Source: Ruminococcus sp.
Lineage (GTDB): Bacteria > Bacillota > Clostridia > Oscillospirales > Ruminococcaceae
Assembly: GCA_017519415.1 (NCBI GenBank)
Contig: JAFWSI010000045.1
Span: forward strand, 62,001 to 126,000
Length of the DNA: 64,000 nucleotides
Reading direction: 5' to 3'
Shown here: positions 51,477 to 60,037 of the stretch, piece after piece
Numbering within the stretch: the stretch's first letter is position 1
Layout: each line of letters begins with the position of its first letter
The notes under the pieces: model-generated
What the model was told of the DNA's origin: nothing
The model's input: the letters and a program-made list of their open reading frames with translations, nothing else
Database searches by the model: none
Program-made: the position numbers and the translations under genes

Positions 51477-51869
51477 TTACTCGTCGTCATTTCCGTCGCC
51501 GAAATAGAGATTTGTCATCTGCTGAAGACCGTACTTCTCCGCAAACTCCTCAAAGGCTTTCCTTGCCTTCACAAGGCTGTACCCCTTTTCAGCGAAAAAA
51601 CCGTCCTCCATATTGCTGAGCCGGGAGTAGAATTCAAGTCCTATCATCAGGTTTTCCTTTGTGTTGCTGTCCGCCAGCCTGTTAACATCGTCCACTGCTT
51701 CCTTTATCTGTCCGCTCCTCATTTTCTCTATCAGAGTGAAGGCCTTCTGCCTTTCCGCCTCTTCCAGCATATAAAAGGACGATTCAACGTTCTTCGCCCC
51801 GAACAGGACCTTGGCGATGACAGCCGTTATCTCCTTTATCTGCCGCATGATATAATCCTGTTCAAACAT
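51477..51869 (-). CDS. DUF6483-like small helical protein
   Basis: A protein of 130 residues. I choose ATG 51869: GGAGGG (51875-51880) lies just upstream, while the in-frame ATG at 51887 precedes that site. It begins MFEQDYIMRQIKEITAVIAKVLF, the start typical of DUF6483 proteins, followed by helical TPR-like segments (KAFTLIEKMRSGQIKEAVDDV) and an acidic tail GDGNDDE. No catalytic motif. It lies between the heat-shock operon and the ferritin-like gene. Confidence 0.8.
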   Translation of the reverse strand: MFEQDYIMRQIKEITAVIAKVLFGAKNVESSFYMLEEAERQKAFTLIEKMRSGQIKEAVDDVNRLADSNTKENLMIGLEFYSRLSNMEDGFFAEKGYSLVKARKAFEEFAEKYGLQQMTNLYFGDGNDDE

Positions 51870-51903
51870 ATTATCCCTCCTTATCATGTTACATATATTA
51901 TTG

Positions 51904-51936
51904 TGCCCTTTCCCCGCCTAAGGGCAGAGAAAGGGC
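51904..51936 (-). terminator. Hairpin after dnaJ, possible terminator
   Basis: On the minus strand TGCCCTTTC pairs with GAAAGGGCA around a 15-nt loop containing its own small stem. The downstream tract is AT-rich but lacks a strict T-run, so termination here is uncertain. Confidence 0.4.
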
Positions 51937-51962
51937 ATATTATGCTTTTTATTATGGAGCCG

Positions 51963-53108
51963 TCAGAAATCCAGCTTTGAGCGGAGCTTCTCAAAGAAGC
52001 TCTGACGCTTTGCGTAGTTTTTCTCCGTGAGAGAGGATTCAAACTGCTTCAGCAGATCCTTCTGCTTCTTTGACAGGTTCTTCGGCACCTCAACGTATAT
52101 CTTTACGTACTGGTTACCTCTGTCGGTGCGGTGGAGACGTGTGACGCCCTTGCCCTTAAGACGGAAAATAGTGCCTGTCTGGGTCCCCTCACCGATAGTA
52201 TATTTTACGTCGCCGTCGATAGTGGGAACGGTTATCTCCGCACCGAGAACGGCTTCGGTATAAGTAACGGGTATATCGCAGTGTATGTCATAGCCCTCTC
52301 TCCTGAATATAGGATGAGACTTCACATTGATTCCGATGAGCAGATCGCCGTTGGGACCGCCGTTGATACCGCAGTCGCCCTGACCGCTCAGACGAATGGT
52401 CTGTCCGTCATCGATACCCGCAGGTATATCCACGGAAACAGTCTTCTGCACCCTGAGTCTGCCTGCGCCGCGGCACTTGCTGCAGGGATTTTTTATCACC
52501 TTGCCCTTGCCGCCGCAGTGCGGACACGGCTTGGACGAGGATATGGCGCCGAAGGGTGTGCGCTGTGTGGCCTTTATGGAGCCTCTGCCCTGACAGTCCG
52601 GACATATATCCGGAGTGGTGCCGGCCTCTGCGCCCGAGCCCTTGCACAGATCACATACGCACATACGGTTTACCTTTATGTCCTGCTTCTTGCCGTTGCA
52701 GGCGTCCATGAAGCTTATGGAAACTCCCTCCTGTATATCGGAGCCTCTGCGCGGCGCATTGGCGCTCGAACGCTTTGAGCCGCCGCCGAAGCCGAAGCCG
52801 CCGAAGATACTTCCGAGAATATCGTCCATATCCGCAAAGCCGCCGAAGCCTCCCATGCCGTCGGCTCCGCCGTAGGCCGGATCCACGCCCGCATGGCCGA
52901 ACTGATCGTAACGCGCACGCTTCTCGGGATCGGAAAGGACCTCATTGGCCTCGTTTATTTCCTGAAACTTCTCCACATACGACGGATCGTCGGGGTGAAG
53001 ATCGGGGTGGTTCTCCCTCGCCTTCTTACGGAAGGCCTTTTTTATCTCTTCCTCGGAAGCCCCCTTCTGTATGCCGAGGACCTCATAGTAATCTCTTTTT
53101 TCAGCCAT
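51963..53108 (-). CDS. dnaJ: Chaperone DnaJ (Hsp40)
   Basis: DnaJ delivers substrates to DnaK and stimulates its ATPase. The 381-residue protein has the J domain (1-70, with the HPD in ENHPDLHPDDP), a Gly/Phe-rich segment (about 75-115), four CxxCxGxG zinc motifs (CDLCKGSG, CPDCQGRG, CPHCGGKG, CSKCRGAG; about 150-225) and the C-terminal domains. It is the last gene of the hrcA-grpE-dnaK operon, separated from dnaK by a small membrane gene and a repeat element. Confidence 0.98.
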   Translation of the reverse strand: MAEKRDYYEVLGIQKGASEEEIKKAFRKKARENHPDLHPDDPSYVEKFQEINEANEVLSDPEKRARYDQFGHAGVDPAYGGADGMGGFGGFADMDDILGSIFGGFGFGGGSKRSSANAPRRGSDIQEGVSISFMDACNGKKQDIKVNRMCVCDLCKGSGAEAGTTPDICPDCQGRGSIKATQRTPFGAISSSKPCPHCGGKGKVIKNPCSKCRGAGRLRVQKTVSVDIPAGIDDGQTIRLSGQGDCGINGGPNGDLLIGINVKSHPIFRREGYDIHCDIPVTYTEAVLGAEITVPTIDGDVKYTIGEGTQTGTIFRLKGKGVTRLHRTDRGNQYVKIYVEVPKNLSKKQKDLLKQFESSLTEKNYAKRQSFFEKLRSKLDF

Positions 53109-53120
53109 ATCTATTCTCCT

Positions 53121-53229
53121 TAATTAGTAAGTAGTAAGTAGAAAGTAGTAAGCAGAGAATGAACTGCACCGTATTTCTTGAAAAACGGATTTTCTTCACA
53201 CTACTCTCTACTCGCTACTTACTAAATAA
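53121..53229. repeat. Intergenic element with AGTAAGTAG arms
   Basis: The left arm TTAGTAAGTAGTAAGTAGAA (53124 on) through AGTAGTAAGCAGAGA (53144-53158) is inverted by TCTCTACTCGCTACTTAC (53206-53223). The centre carries CCGTATTTC/GAAAAACGG (53169-53188). The size and plan match the elements at 30.3 and 55.3 kb, with a different arm word. Confidence 0.65.
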
Positions 53230-53238
53230 TACGCCTTT

Positions 53239-53261
53239 AGGGCGGAAGGTTTTTCCGCCCT
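53239..53261 (-). terminator. Hairpin downstream of the small dnaK-dnaJ gene
   Basis: AGGGCGGAA pairs with TTCCGCCCT. There is no T-run beyond it on the minus strand, so it may be a processing or partial-termination signal that lowers dnaJ relative to dnaK. Confidence 0.45.
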
Positions 53262-53271
53262 GAAAGCCTTA

Positions 53272-53427
53272 TCAGCCGTTTTCTATTGCATCTTCGTATT
53301 TGCCTCTGCCGCCGTCGTAATCGCCGAGATCATCATTGGCAAGGTTCATGAACCATTTGAAGCCTGCTACCACCAGTACCGCAAAGGCAATTATGATAAG
53401 CAGTCTCTTTATACTTTCCTTACGCAT
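53272..53427 (-). CDS. 51-residue membrane protein between dnaK and dnaJ
   Basis: A short frame starting five bases after the dnaK stop. The product begins MRKESIKRLLIIIAFAVLVV and has one TM helix (about 8-23), then a short acidic, Gly- and Tyr-rich tail ending GKYEDAIENG. Basic N-terminus, hydrophobic core and close spacing to dnaK support a real gene, but the ribosome-binding site is weak and no homology is recognised. It would be made under CIRCE control with the chaperones. Confidence 0.55.
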   Translation of the reverse strand: MRKESIKRLLIIIAFAVLVVAGFKWFMNLANDDLGDYDGGRGKYEDAIENG

Positions 53428-53431
53428 AGGA

Positions 53432-55291
53432 TCAGACTTCTGTAAAGTCAGCGTCTACTACTCCGTCATCGTTTGAGCCCGATCCTGCGTCAGCTGCACC
53501 GCCCATATTAGCGAACTGCGAAGGATCGATACCCTCTGCGCCGCCGTTGGGAGCTGCCTGCTGGTATATCTTTGCGGAGAGATCGTAGAATGCCTTCTGG
53601 AGCTCATCCTTGAGCGATTTGATCTCGTCGTTGTTGTCAGCTGCGATAGCGGACTTGAGAGCTGTGCACTTTGCCTCGATATTTGCCTTCTCGTCAGCCG
53701 ATACCTTGTCGCCGAAGTCTGTGAGAGCCTTCTCGCACTGGAATACAAGATTCTCAGCCTCGTTCTTGTTATCGACAGCCTCACGGCGCTTCTTGTCCTC
53801 GGCAGCGTACTGCTCTGCCTCCCTTACAGCCTTGTCGATGTCCTCCTTGGACATATTCGTGGAAGCTGTGATGGAGATATTCTGCTCCTTGCCTGTTCCG
53901 AGATCCTTTGCGGATACGTGAACGATACCGTTCTGGTCAATATCGAAGGTTACCTCGATCTGAGGGATACCTCTCGGTGCGGGAGCGATACCGTCAAGAC
54001 GGAAGGTACCGAGCTGCTTGTTGTCGCGTGCGAATTCACGCTCGCCCTGAAGCACGTTGATGTCAACGGCAGGCTGATTGTCTGCGTATGTTGAGAACAC
54101 CTGTGACTTCTTTGTGGGTATGGTCGTATTTCTCTCGATCATTCTTGTGCATACTCCGCCTGCTGTCTCGATACCGAGCGAGAGAGGAGTTACATCGAGA
54201 AGAAGGAGACCGTTCTTTACGTCGCCGCCGAGAACGCCGCCCTGATATGCAGCACCGAGAGCTACGCACTCGTCGGGGTTGATGCCCTTGAAGGGCTCCT
54301 TGCCGATGAGCTTCTTTACTGCTTCCTGTACAGCGGGGATTCTCGAAGAACCGCCTACCATGAGCACTTTGTTGATCTCGGAGATCTGGAGTCCGCTGTC
54401 GCTGAGAGCCTGTCTTACAGGTCCCATTGTAGACTCTACAAGATCAGCCGTGAGCTCGTTGAACTTAGCCTGTGTAAGGGTAAGGTCAAGGTGCTTTGGT
54501 GTGCCCGAAGCGTCAACAGTAATGAAGGGGATATTGATGTTTGAAGTAGTTGTGGAAGAAAGCTCTATCTTGGACTTCTCTGCTGCGTCCTTGAGTCTCT
54601 GTGCAGCCATCTTGTCCTGTGAAAGGTCGATGCCCTCAGTCTTCTTGAACTCTTCAACTATCCAGTTGATGATACGCTGGTCGAAGTCATCGCCGCCGAG
54701 ACGGTTGTTGCCTGCCGTAGCAAGTACCTGCTGAACGTCCTCGCCCATTTCGATGATGGATACATCGAAGGTACCGCCGCCCAGGTCGTAAACCATTACG
54801 GTCTGCTCCTCCTCCTTGTCGATACCGTAGGAAAGAGCGGCAGCTGTAGGCTCGTTGATGATACGCTTAACGGTAAGGCCTGCGATCTGACCTGCGTCCT
54901 TTGTAGCCTGTCTCTGCGAGTCTGTGAAGTAAGCAGGAACTGTGATGACAGCCTCTGTTACGGGCTCGCCCAGATAAGCCTCTGCGTCAGCCTTGAGCTT
55001 CTGGAGTATCATAGCTGAGATCTCCTGGGGAGTGTAGTTCTTGCCGTCGATAGATACCTTGTAATCAGAGCCCATATGTCTCTTGATGGAAGAAACTGTT
55101 CTGTCGTGATTTGTGATCGCCTGTCTCTTGGCCACCTGACCGACAAGACGCTCGCCGTTGTTTGTGAAAGCAACGACTGAAGGAGTTGTTCTTGCACCTT
55201 CGCTGTTGGGGATAACTACAGCGTTACCGCCCTCCATAACAGCTACGCAAGAGTTTGTTGTACCAAGATCGATACCTATGATTTTTCCCAT
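53432..55291 (-). CDS. dnaK: Chaperone DnaK (Hsp70)
   Basis: An ATP-driven folding chaperone. The 619-residue protein is of normal Firmicute size. It has [17 protein letters not shown] at the N-terminus, [15 protein letters not shown] (about 170), [14 protein letters not shown] (about 310), the linker [17 protein letters not shown] (about 360) and the substrate-binding domain. The C-terminal lid ends in [12 protein letters not shown] in place of the classical EEVD. AGGAGG precedes the ATG. Confidence 0.98.
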   Translation of the reverse strand: MGKIIGIDLGTTNSCVAVMEGGNAVVIPNSEGARTTPSVVAFTNNGERLVGQVAKRQAITNHDRTVSSIKRHMGSDYKVSIDGKNYTPQEISAMILQKLKADAEAYLGEPVTEAVITVPAYFTDSQRQATKDAGQIAGLTVKRIINEPTAAALSYGIDKEEEQTVMVYDLGGGTFDVSIIEMGEDVQQVLATAGNNRLGGDDFDQRIINWIVEEFKKTEGIDLSQDKMAAQRLKDAAEKSKIELSSTTTSNINIPFITVDASGTPKHLDLTLTQAKFNELTADLVESTMGPVRQALSDSGLQISEINKVLMVGGSSRIPAVQEAVKKLIGKEPFKGINPDECVALGAAYQGGVLGGDVKNGLLLLDVTPLSLGIETAGGVCTRMIERNTTIPTKKSQVFSTYADNQPAVDINVLQGEREFARDNKQLGTFRLDGIAPAPRGIPQIEVTFDIDQNGIVHVSAKDLGTGKEQNISITASTNMSKEDIDKAVREAEQYAAEDKKRREAVDNKNEAENLVFQCEKALTDFGDKVSADEKANIEAKCTALKSAIAADNNDEIKSLKDELQKAFYDLSAKIYQQAAPNGGAEGIDPSQFANMGGAADAGSGSNDDGVVDADFTEV

Positions 55292-55314
55292 AATATATTC
55301 CTCCTAATCTATAT

Positions 55315-55427
55315 GAGCCATTAGCCTTTAGCCCTTAGGCTTTAGCCAATGGTGTCCGCTTTGCGGACGGATTTGATTGTTTTGATTGATGTGAAGCCCT
55401 TCCTAACGGCTAAGGGCTAAGGGCTAT
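55315..55427. repeat. Intergenic element with TAGCC/GGCTAA arms between grpE and dnaK
   Basis: The left arm GCCATTAGCCTTTAGCCC (55317 on) is inverted by CTAACGGCTAAGGGCTAAGGG (55402-55422). The central hairpin is GTCCGC...GCGGAC (55354-55368). The right arm supplies the TAG stop codon of grpE (minus strand). Same plan as the 30.3-kb element. Confidence 0.7.
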
Positions 55428-56002
55428 ATTGCCACCGCCACCATAGCAGGTCTTACAAGCTTATCCCCGAGCATATAGCCCTTCTGGAACACGGCACACA
55501 CATGGTTGCTTGCATAATCGGTGCCGTCCTGCTGCTGTATGGCATTGTGTATATTGGGGTCGAATTCCGCTCCGAGAGCTTCTATCTCGGTGACGTTCAT
55601 CTGCGACAGAAAAGCCGTGAACTGATTGTATATCATGCTCATGCCGTTCTTGAAGTTCTCGTCCGCACACTCGGCCTCGAGGGATCTCTCAAAGCTGTCA
55701 AGCACGGGAAGAAGCTTCTCAACGCACTGAACGGAAGCGTTCTGATATGTCTCTGTTTTTTCCTTTGCAGTCCTCTTGCGGTAGTTGTCGTACTCTGCAA
55801 ACAGCCTCAGATACTTGTCATTGGCCTCGGCAAGTGCGTCCTCAAGGTCGGAGAACTGCGCAGCGGAATCGTTGTACTCGCTTGCGGCGTCCGCTTCGTC
55901 GAGGGTTTCGGAGTCATCCCCTTCAGGCTCCTCTGTTATCTCCTCGTCAAGCTCTTCGAGCTCATCGAGAGCCTCGGCGGAGATATTCTCGTTCTTTTCC
56001 AC
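55424..56002 (-). CDS. grpE: Nucleotide exchange factor GrpE
   Basis: GrpE promotes ADP release from DnaK. The 192-residue protein has a long acidic coiled-coil N-terminus (ALDELEELDEEITEEPEGDD, about 9-28) and FAEYDNYRKRTAKEK (about 69-83), then the beta-wing ending HVCAVFQKGYMLGDKLVRPAMVAVA, the family's C-terminal signature. It lies between hrcA and dnaK; its stop codon coincides with the end of a repeat. Confidence 0.97.
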   Translation of the reverse strand: MEKNENISAEALDELEELDEEITEEPEGDDSETLDEADAASEYNDSAAQFSDLEDALAEANDKYLRLFAEYDNYRKRTAKEKTETYQNASVQCVEKLLPVLDSFERSLEAECADENFKNGMSMIYNQFTAFLSQMNVTEIEALGAEFDPNIHNAIQQQDGTDYASNHVCAVFQKGYMLGDKLVRPAMVAVAI

Positions 56003-56018
56003 CTGTCATTGCTCCTTT

Positions 56019-57074
56019 CTATGGCTCCTGCTGTTCAGCGGAAGCGTTTATCATGTCATCGTCGGCGCTGTCCATCAGCGAGGATATACGCTGTGTCAGG
56101 TACTCGACGTAGGGTATTATCTTTTTGTAATCCACTCTCATGGGGCCTATTATGCCCAGAGAGCCTGCCTCCTTGCCGCCCTTGCGGTACTTCGACACGA
56201 TAAGGCTGGAATTTCCGATAGCTAAGCTGTCGTTTTCGGCTCCGAACTTTACCTGTATGCCGCTGAAGGCGTTTTCAAGGAGCTCCGAAAGTCCGTCCTT
56301 ATGCTCTATAAAGCGGACTACCTCCATTTTGTCCAGCTCGTCGCAGGAAAGGAGCTTTTCTCCGCCGCTGACCGTCAGCTCCTGCTGACGCAGATCCTCG
56401 GAGAGCTCGCATATACCCTTTACAAGAGGCGAAAGCGACACCATATAGGCGCTTACCGCCGCCACCATCTTGTCGAACATCTCCTCGGAGAGCTCGTCAA
56501 CGGATACTCCGCTGAGGTTTTCCTCTATATAATGTGTAAAGAAATCAAGCTGTTCATGGCTGAGGTCGAATTCAAGTCTGCAAGCTTTGTTTTTTATGCT
56601 TCCGTTTGAGGTTATCAGCAGGATAACGTAAAGCCGCTTGCCGGTAGGTATGACCTCCACCTTTGAGATAACGGAGAATCTCGGCACCGCATTGGTCACG
56701 ACCGCTGCGCATTGAGTTATCTCTGTAAGGGCGGTAGCAGCGTTCTGCACAAGAAGCTCCTCGGGAGTATCGCTGCCGCCAAGCATTTCGTCGAGCCTCT
56801 GCTTTTCCTCCTCGGGAATGTCGTGAGGAGTCATAAGCTCGTCGATATACAGGCGATAGCCCTTGAATGTGGGAACTCTGCCCGCTGAGGTATGGGGCTG
56901 TTCAAGATAGCCAAGCTGTTCAAGCACCGCCATATCGTTGCGGATAGTGGCGGAGGAAACATTTATATTTTCAAGCTTCGAGATAGATTTCGAACCGACG
57001 GGCTCACCCGTCCTGACATATTCGTCAACCACAGCAGCAAGTATTTTAAGCTTTCTGTCGTCCACGATACTCAC
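56019..57074 (-). CDS. hrcA: Heat-inducible transcription repressor HrcA
   Basis: HrcA binds CIRCE and represses class I heat-shock genes; GroEL normally keeps it active. The 351-residue protein has the N-terminal winged helix (about 1-75, with RTGEPVGSKSI and SSATIRNDMAVLEQLGYLEQPHTSAGRVPT), a central GAF-like domain and the C-terminal motif GIIGPMRVDYKKIIPYVEYL (about 310-329). It is the first gene of the operon, downstream of a perfect CIRCE, so it is autoregulated. Confidence 0.97.
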   Translation of the reverse strand: MSIVDDRKLKILAAVVDEYVRTGEPVGSKSISKLENINVSSATIRNDMAVLEQLGYLEQPHTSAGRVPTFKGYRLYIDELMTPHDIPEEEKQRLDEMLGGSDTPEELLVQNAATALTEITQCAAVVTNAVPRFSVISKVEVIPTGKRLYVILLITSNGSIKNKACRLEFDLSHEQLDFFTHYIEENLSGVSVDELSEEMFDKMVAAVSAYMVSLSPLVKGICELSEDLRQQELTVSGGEKLLSCDELDKMEVVRFIEHKDGLSELLENAFSGIQVKFGAENDSLAIGNSSLIVSKYRKGGKEAGSLGIIGPMRVDYKKIIPYVEYLTQRISSLMDSADDDMINASAEQQEP

Positions 57075-57098
57075 TACCTTTCAGTCTCCCGATCTTGT

Positions 57099-57125
57099 TT
57101 AGCACTCTAACTCTTCGAGTGCTAA
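57099..57125. promoter_or_regulatory. CIRCE operator
   Basis: TTAGCACTC-N9-GAGTGCTAA, a perfect match to the consensus, between the -10 box and the hrcA start on the minus strand. It is the HrcA binding site. Confidence 0.98.
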
Positions 57126-57129
57126 CTAT

Positions 57130-57158
57130 AATTTATCACTATTATGATGAATTGTCAA
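57130..57158 (-). promoter_or_regulatory. Promoter of the hrcA-grpE-dnaK-dnaJ operon
   Basis: On the minus strand TTGACA (57158-57153), a 17-bp spacer, TAAATT (57135-57130). CIRCE lies immediately downstream. Confidence 0.82.
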
Positions 57159-57266
57159 GGGTTTTAAACATTTTCGGCTTTTTGACCTATTTTTACCAAC
57201 TGCTCATGTGCATTTAGAGCAATTTGACAAAGACAGCCCATGCCGCGAAATTTCCGTAAAAGACTA

Positions 57267-57295
57267 TTGACAAAGCCCTGTGCCCATTGTATAAT
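57267..57295 (+). promoter_or_regulatory. Sigma-A promoter of folT-folC
   Basis: TTGACA (57267-57272), a 17-bp spacer, TATAAT (57290-57295), upstream of the THF riboswitch. It is divergent from the heat-shock promoter. Confidence 0.9.
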
Positions 57296-57330
57296 ATAGG
57301 TGCAGTCGGGAGACCTGCTGCGATTATTCA

Positions 57331-57450
57331 CTGAAGAGTAAAAATGCGTTCGTTATACCGCCATGCGGTATTCCAGTGTTGACCGGACGGGGAGTTGTCG
57401 GTCAAACGAAAAGCTTCGGCTTGCGGTTCGCATTTTGCATCCCGCTTCAT
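57331..57450 (+). promoter_or_regulatory. Tetrahydrofolate riboswitch
   Basis: The outer stem TGAAG (57332-57336) pairs with CTTCA (57445-57449), enclosing the family-conserved words AGAGTA, ATGCG/CGCAT stem, GTTA, CCAGTG, GGGAGTTGTCGG, ACGAAA, GCGG and GCATCCCGCTT in the order of the THF aptamer. Location before a folate transporter gene agrees. The expression platform (57451-57518) is not a clear terminator; control of ribosome access near AAGGAGG (57504-57510) is more likely. Confidence 0.85.
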
Positions 57451-57518
57451 AGGACAACCGAAAAAAGAACATCGCCTTCTTTTCTTGTCGTATGAGTGAG
57501 GAAAAGGAGGTTATTTTT

Positions 57519-58088
57519 ATGGTAAAAAACAACGGCGGAACAGCGGTAAGAACTGATCTCAGACTTTTCGGGAGCACAAAGGTACTGGTGCTGGCGGCGC
57601 TTCTCATCGCGCTGAGTATAGTTTTGGGAAAGTCCCTCGCCTTCAACATCGGCAACAGCATACGCATAAGCCTTGAGAACCTGCCGATCCTTATGGCGGC
57701 CGTGTTCTTCGGCCCCTTCATCGGCGCGGCAGTCGCCGTTTCTGCGGACATTATAGGCTGTATCATGGCGGGCTACGCTATCAATCCGATCATTACTCTG
57801 GGCGGCGCCTGCATAGGACTTATCGCAGGTTTCCTTGCACAGCATCTCCTCAGGGAGGATACAAAGCTTTTCCCGGGGCTTCTCGGCTGTATCATGCCCG
57901 CCCATATCGTCGGTTCCATGCTGATAAAGTCCGTGGGACTGTATATCTACTATCACAAGCCGGTAGAGGTGCTGCTTCTTCGTATCCCCATCTATATCGG
58001 CACAGGACTCATCGAGACCTACATCATCTGTCTGCTGCTGAGCAGCAAAGCCTTTGCAGCGGAATTACAAAAGGTAAGGAAAAAATGA
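57519..58088 (+). CDS. folT: ECF folate transporter S component
   Basis: FolT is the substrate-binding membrane subunit that joins the EcfA-EcfA'-EcfT module to import folates. The ATG at 57519 has AAGGAGG eight bases upstream; the frame extends further back without a site. The 189-residue protein has about six TM helices, and the region IRISLENLPILMAAVFFGPFIGA (about 50-72) matches folate-type S components. It lies behind a THF riboswitch and overlaps folC by 4 bp, both consistent with folate. Confidence 0.93.
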   Translation: MVKNNGGTAVRTDLRLFGSTKVLVLAALLIALSIVLGKSLAFNIGNSIRISLENLPILMAAVFFGPFIGAAVAVSADIIGCIMAGYAINPIITLGGACIGLIAGFLAQHLLREDTKLFPGLLGCIMPAHIVGSMLIKSVGLYIYYHKPVEVLLLRIPIYIGTGLIETYIICLLLSSKAFAAELQKVRKK

Positions 58089-59359
58089 ATTATAATGAAG
58101 CTTGCGGATATATGAAAAAGGCTGCCGAAAGAGGCAGTATTCTTGGACTGTCCCGCATAAGGACGCTGCTGCGCCTTATGGGAGACCCTCAGGACAGGAT
58201 AAGGGTCATACACATCTCGGGCACCAACGGAAAGGGCTCCTTCGGAGCAATGATGTCCTCCGTGCTTAAAAATGCGGGATACAGGGTGGGAATCTTTTCC
58301 TCTCCCGCCATAACAAGGGTCACGGACAGCTTCCGCATAAACGGCTACGAGATAACAGAGCAGGATTTTGCCGACCTCATAGGCGATATAGCGCCGTTCT
58401 GCGAATTCATGGACGAAAAGCCCACTGAATTCGAGATACTGACGGCAGCCGCCTTTGAGCTCTTTGTCCGCCGCGAATGCGATGTGGCTGTGGTGGAATG
58501 CGGCATGGGCGGCGATCTTGACTCCACAAATGTTATAAAGGCTCCCGTTCTGTCTGTAATAACCAATGTACAGACGGATCACAGCGCCTTTCTCGGCTCC
58601 ACAATAAGGGAGATAGCCTCACACAAGGCAGGCATAATAAAGGCAGGCTGTCCCGTTTTCTTCGGCGGGAACAGCGAGGAAGCCTATGAAATCATATCGG
58701 GAGCTGCTGCCGGAAAGGGCTCAGAACTCTTTCTGCCCGACTATTCCGAATTCTCATGGAGCGATGAAGGCTTCAGCCTTGACGGCTTCAGCTTCACATA
58801 CAGGGGCGAGAGCCTGCACATACCCCTTCTCGGCACATATCAGGCGGAGAATGCCGTTAACGTGCTGACCTGCACGGAAATACTGCGGCGTCGGGGCTTC
58901 GATATTCCCTCAAAGGCTGTCCGCAGCGGTCTTGCGGCAGTAAAGTGGCACGGCCGCTTCGAGCTGCTCAGACGGGAGCCTGCCGTTATCTACGACGGCG
59001 CCCACAATCCCGACGGCATACGCTGTGCCGCAGACAGCATACGCAGATATTTCGGCGGCAGAAAGGCAGTTCTCCTCATCGGTGTGATGAAGGACAAGGA
59101 ATACGGTCTTTACGCGGATATGCTGGGAGAGCTCACAGAGCTTGCCTTTACGGTCAGACCTGACAACCCCCGCGCCCTTGACAGTATACTCCTTGCGGAC
59201 GCTCTCAACGCCCGCGGAATGAAGGCATCAGCCTGCGAAAGCTATGAGGAGGGAGCTGCAAGGGCCTACAGCTACGCAAAAGAAAAAGGGCTGCCGCTCA
59301 TCGTTCTCGGTTCTCTTTATATGTACCGGCAGTTCACGGAAGTCCTTGAAAAGCTATGA
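58085..59359 (+). CDS. folC: Bifunctional folylpolyglutamate synthase / dihydrofolate synthase
   Basis: FolC adds glutamate to folates, trapping them in the cell after import. The 424-residue protein has the Mur-ligase-type P-loop ISGTNGKGSFGAMMSSVL (about 41-58), FSSPAITRVTDSFRING (about 71), CGMGGDLDSTN (about 139-149), SVITNVQTDHSAFLG (about 156) and DGAHNPDG in the C-terminal domain (about 302). The ATGA overlap with folT suggests coupled translation and shared riboswitch control. Confidence 0.96.
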   Translation: MNYNEACGYMKKAAERGSILGLSRIRTLLRLMGDPQDRIRVIHISGTNGKGSFGAMMSSVLKNAGYRVGIFSSPAITRVTDSFRINGYEITEQDFADLIGDIAPFCEFMDEKPTEFEILTAAAFELFVRRECDVAVVECGMGGDLDSTNVIKAPVLSVITNVQTDHSAFLGSTIREIASHKAGIIKAGCPVFFGGNSEEAYEIISGAAAGKGSELFLPDYSEFSWSDEGFSLDGFSFTYRGESLHIPLLGTYQAENAVNVLTCTEILRRRGFDIPSKAVRSGLAAVKWHGRFELLRREPAVIYDGAHNPDGIRCAADSIRRYFGGRKAVLLIGVMKDKEYGLYADMLGELTELAFTVRPDNPRALDSILLADALNARGMKASACESYEEGAARAYSYAKEKGLPLIVLGSLYMYRQFTEVLEKL

Positions 59360-59360
59360 A

Positions 59361-59401
59361 AAAGGCCCGGAGCATCATATGATCTCCGGGCCCTTATTTT
59401 T
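59361..59401. terminator. Bidirectional terminator between folC and khpA
   Basis: AAGGCCCGGAG pairs with CTCCGGGCCCTT around an AT-rich loop with its own symmetry (ATCATATGAT). Plus strand ends in TTATTTTT; minus strand ends in TTTTTC. An extra stem, CAGCCGCATTTAATGCGGCTG, lies at 59403-59423. Confidence 0.88.
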
Positions 59402-59429
59402 ACAGCCGCATTTAATGCGGCTGTTCTCA

Positions 59430-59663
59430 TTATTCGATCGTAACAGAGACCTTCTGGTCCTTCTTAGCTGCGCCGGCGCGCATTATAGTACGGAGGGCCT
59501 TTGCGATCCTGCCCTGCTTGCCGATAACTCTTCCCATATCGTCGGGAGCAACGTTAAGGTGGAATACAATAACGCCCTCTTCGTCGGGTGCGTCCTCGGT
59601 AATATTTATAGCGGACTTATCTTCTACGAGGCCTGCTGCGATAGCATAAAGTAAATCTTTCAT
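59430..59663 (-). CDS. khpA: RNA-binding protein KhpA (KH domain, YlqC type)
   Basis: A small KH-domain RNA chaperone that pairs with KhpB in Firmicutes. The ATG at 59663 follows GGAGG; an in-frame TTG further upstream precedes that site. The 77-residue protein has MKDLLYAIAAGLVEDKSAI and the KH GxxG in MGRVIGKQGRIAKALRTIM (about 43-61). It follows rpsP, as in the conserved ffh-rpsP-khpA-rimM-trmD cluster; here rimM and trmD are elsewhere. Confidence 0.95.
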   Translation of the reverse strand: MKDLLYAIAAGLVEDKSAINITEDAPDEEGVIVFHLNVAPDDMGRVIGKQGRIAKALRTIMRAGAAKKDQKVSVTIE

Positions 59664-59735
59664 TGTAATACCTCCGTTCAAGCTTCCGGACAGAGGCAGA
59701 GACCTTCAGCCTCTCCTCTTCCATTAAGCTTTTGA

Positions 59736-59978
59736 TCAAAGAACTCCCTCTTTCTTGAGGATAGCCTTTACTGTATCAGTAGGCTGTGCGCCCTTTGCGA
59801 TCCATTCCTTAGCCTTTTCAGCGTCTACCTTTACGACAGAGGGCTCCTTTGTGGGATCATAATAACCGATCTCCTCAATGAAACGACCGTCTCTGGGGTA
59901 TCTGGAATCAGCAACAACTACACGATAGAAAGGAGCCTTCTTAGCGCCCATTCTTCTGAGTCTGATCTTTACTGCCAT
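59736..59978 (-). CDS. rpsP: 30S ribosomal protein S16
   Basis: S16 is needed for 30S assembly. The 80-residue protein is full length, with [26 protein letters not shown] and [17 protein letters not shown], the family signatures. GGAGG precedes the ATG. It is in an operon with ffh upstream and khpA downstream. Confidence 0.98.
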   Translation of the reverse strand: MAVKIRLRRMGAKKAPFYRVVVADSRYPRDGRFIEEIGYYDPTKEPSVVKVDAEKAKEWIAKGAQPTDTVKAILKKEGVL

Positions 59979-60037
59979 TTGTATTCACCTCCATAATAAT
60001 TACTGTATATCCAAGCGGCGGGAGACCGCATTGAAAG

